Assembly (NCBI RefSeq): GCF_042688525.2
Contig: NZ_JBHWAB010000001.1
Coordinates: 868,001 to 932,000 of the forward strand
From: Haloimpatiens sp042688525
GTDB lineage: Bacteria > Bacillota > Clostridia > Clostridiales > Clostridiaceae
Reading direction: 5' to 3'
DNA: 64,000 bases
The translations under genes and the position numbers were made by a program. The notes below the pieces were generated by a model. That model ran no database searches. It saw only the letters and a list, made by a program, of their open reading frames with translations, and was not told the DNA's origin. Of this stretch, positions 63,312 through 64,000 are shown piece by piece; position 1 is the first letter of the stretch, and the number at the start of each line of letters is the position of its first letter.

Positions 63312-64000
63312 TTATTTATCTTTTATTTTATTTCTTTTGATTGCTTTAACAATTTCATTAAATAGTAGAGGAATTAAACAAAGTATTGATACAAATAACC
63401 AGTCTATGGCACTTAATGCATGTACTTTGAATACTTTAGCAAGAGCTGGTACTGTAATTATTATATCTTGTAGGAAAATACCAATGATAATGGAACCAAT
63501 TAAATACATATTTGAAAATAATCCTATTTTGAAAATAGATTTAGTTTCATTTCTCATATTTAAAGAATGTACTAATTGAGATACACTAAGAACAACAAAA
63601 GACATTGTTTGAGCATGTTCTAAAGCATCAAATGGTATATTGTTAGGTACTAATGGGAATAAACTTGTGGTATTTGTATATACTTTAATACCTGTTACAA
63701 AGGCTGCTAATGTCAATAAACCTATAAGAAAACCATTTAAAAGTAAGTTTGTTGTAGAATTTTTAAATAAGCCTGCTTTAGGATCTCTAGGTTTGAGGTT
63801 CATTACACCAGGATCACCAGGGTCCATACCAAGCGAAAGAGCTGGTAGTGTATCTGTTATTAAATTTACCCACAAAATGTGTATTGGTATAAGTGGTGTT
63901 GGCCATTTTAGTAATACAGAGATAAAAATAGCGAAAATTTCTCCTATATTGCAGGAAAGTAAAAATAGTATTGATTTTTTTATGTTGTTAAATATATTTC
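63312..64000 (-). CDS. P-type calcium-transporting ATPase, C-terminal part
   Basis: The frame enters from the right edge and about 229 codons are visible: a membrane segment, then PIHILWVNLITDTLPALSLG followed by MDPGDPGVM, the sixth membrane segment and loop of P2-type ATPases (Asn and Asp ligands for Ca2+), followed by RDPKAGLF and four more hydrophobic segments to a basic end (KRNKIKDK). The phosphorylation and nucleotide domains lie outside the window. Likely a calcium exporter. Assigned on motif; the precise ion is inferred from the NLITDTLPA-type motif. Confidence 0.9.
   Translation of the reverse strand, partial: NIFNNIKKSILFLLSCNIGEIFAIFISVLLKWPTPLIPIHILWVNLITDTLPALSLGMDPGDPGVMNLKPRDPKAGLFKNSTTNLLLNGFLIGLLTLAAFVTGIKVYTNTTSLFPLVPNNIPFDALEHAQTMSFVVLSVSQLVHSLNMRNETKSIFKIGLFSNMYLIGSIIIGIFLQDIIITVPALAKVFKVHALSAIDWLFVSILCLIPLLFNEIVKAIKRNKIKDK

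Overview
The window comes from a low-GC Firmicute, most likely Clostridium sensu stricto. The AT-rich coding sequence, strong AGGAGG-type ribosome sites, the 16S text, a class II ribonucleotide reductase, GapN, Clostridium-type T-box/L-box/fluoride leaders and many clostridial small hypotheticals all fit this. I do not name a species. The left end cuts an ftsH gene (minus strand) and the right end cuts a P-type calcium ATPase (minus strand). A complete rRNA operon (16S - tRNA-Ala - tRNA-Ile - 23S - 5S - tRNA-Asn) at 25.5-30.9 kb lies on the + strand, so + is probably the leading strand.

Layout: 0-4.4 kb ftsH, a DUF1232 protein overlapping rnhC, and a tiny membrane protein. 4.5-7.1 kb two tandem XRE-TPR regulators. 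7.7-10.4 kb clpB under a CtsR box. 10.5-12.5 kb an Ile-type T-box driving an SNF-family amino acid transporter. 12.5-15.9 kb a minus-strand capA-murT-gatD operon for cell envelope work. 16-17.7 kb a TPR lipoprotein. 18.5-25.4 kb yitT, pckA, a transglutaminase-like protein, uppP and a small unknown. 31-33.5 kb a cytoplasmic chemoreceptor fused to a solute-binding domain. 33.6-38.2 kb a secreted metallo-beta-lactamase-fold lipoprotein, plsC, gapN and a divergent pair of coiled-coil unknowns. 38.7-41.8 kb a DUF2284 protein, then a lysine riboswitch and a NhaC-type (LysW-like) transporter. 42.3-45.5 kb a DUF378 protein and a panG-panB-panC-panD pantothenate operon. 46-51.7 kb a small membrane protein, a beta-CASP RNase-like protein and a YdbS/YdbT pair. 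52-55.3 kb nrdJ with tandem NrdR boxes. 55.4-57.0 kb an intact insertion sequence. 57.2-61.5 kb a lipoprotein, a gamma-carbonic anhydrase, a fluoride riboswitch, a cation/proton antiporter and a thiamine-binding protein. 61.6-64 kb a VanW/G5 lipoprotein and the ATPase fragment.

The most striking feature is not a gene. About twenty intergenic spaces carry members of a modular family of long, near-perfect palindromes (full length about 260 bp; called PAL elements here). They are built from interchangeable layers: outer arms, middle arms and an innermost tip or a two-hairpin insert. Different outer arms carry the same core, and the same outer arms carry different interiors. Base changes in one arm are often matched in the other. 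Every copy whose orientation can be read points the same way, whatever the direction of neighbouring genes. One copy is nested inside another, one supplies the C-terminus of a gene, one has collapsed to 45 bp, and several lie between a gene and its terminator. No transposase obviously responsible for them is in the window.

Small regulators fit their neighbours well: T-box (Ile) with an amino acid transporter, lysine riboswitch with a NhaC-family carrier, fluoride riboswitch with a cation/proton antiporter, NrdR boxes with nrdJ, CtsR with clpB, and a likely cre site with pckA.
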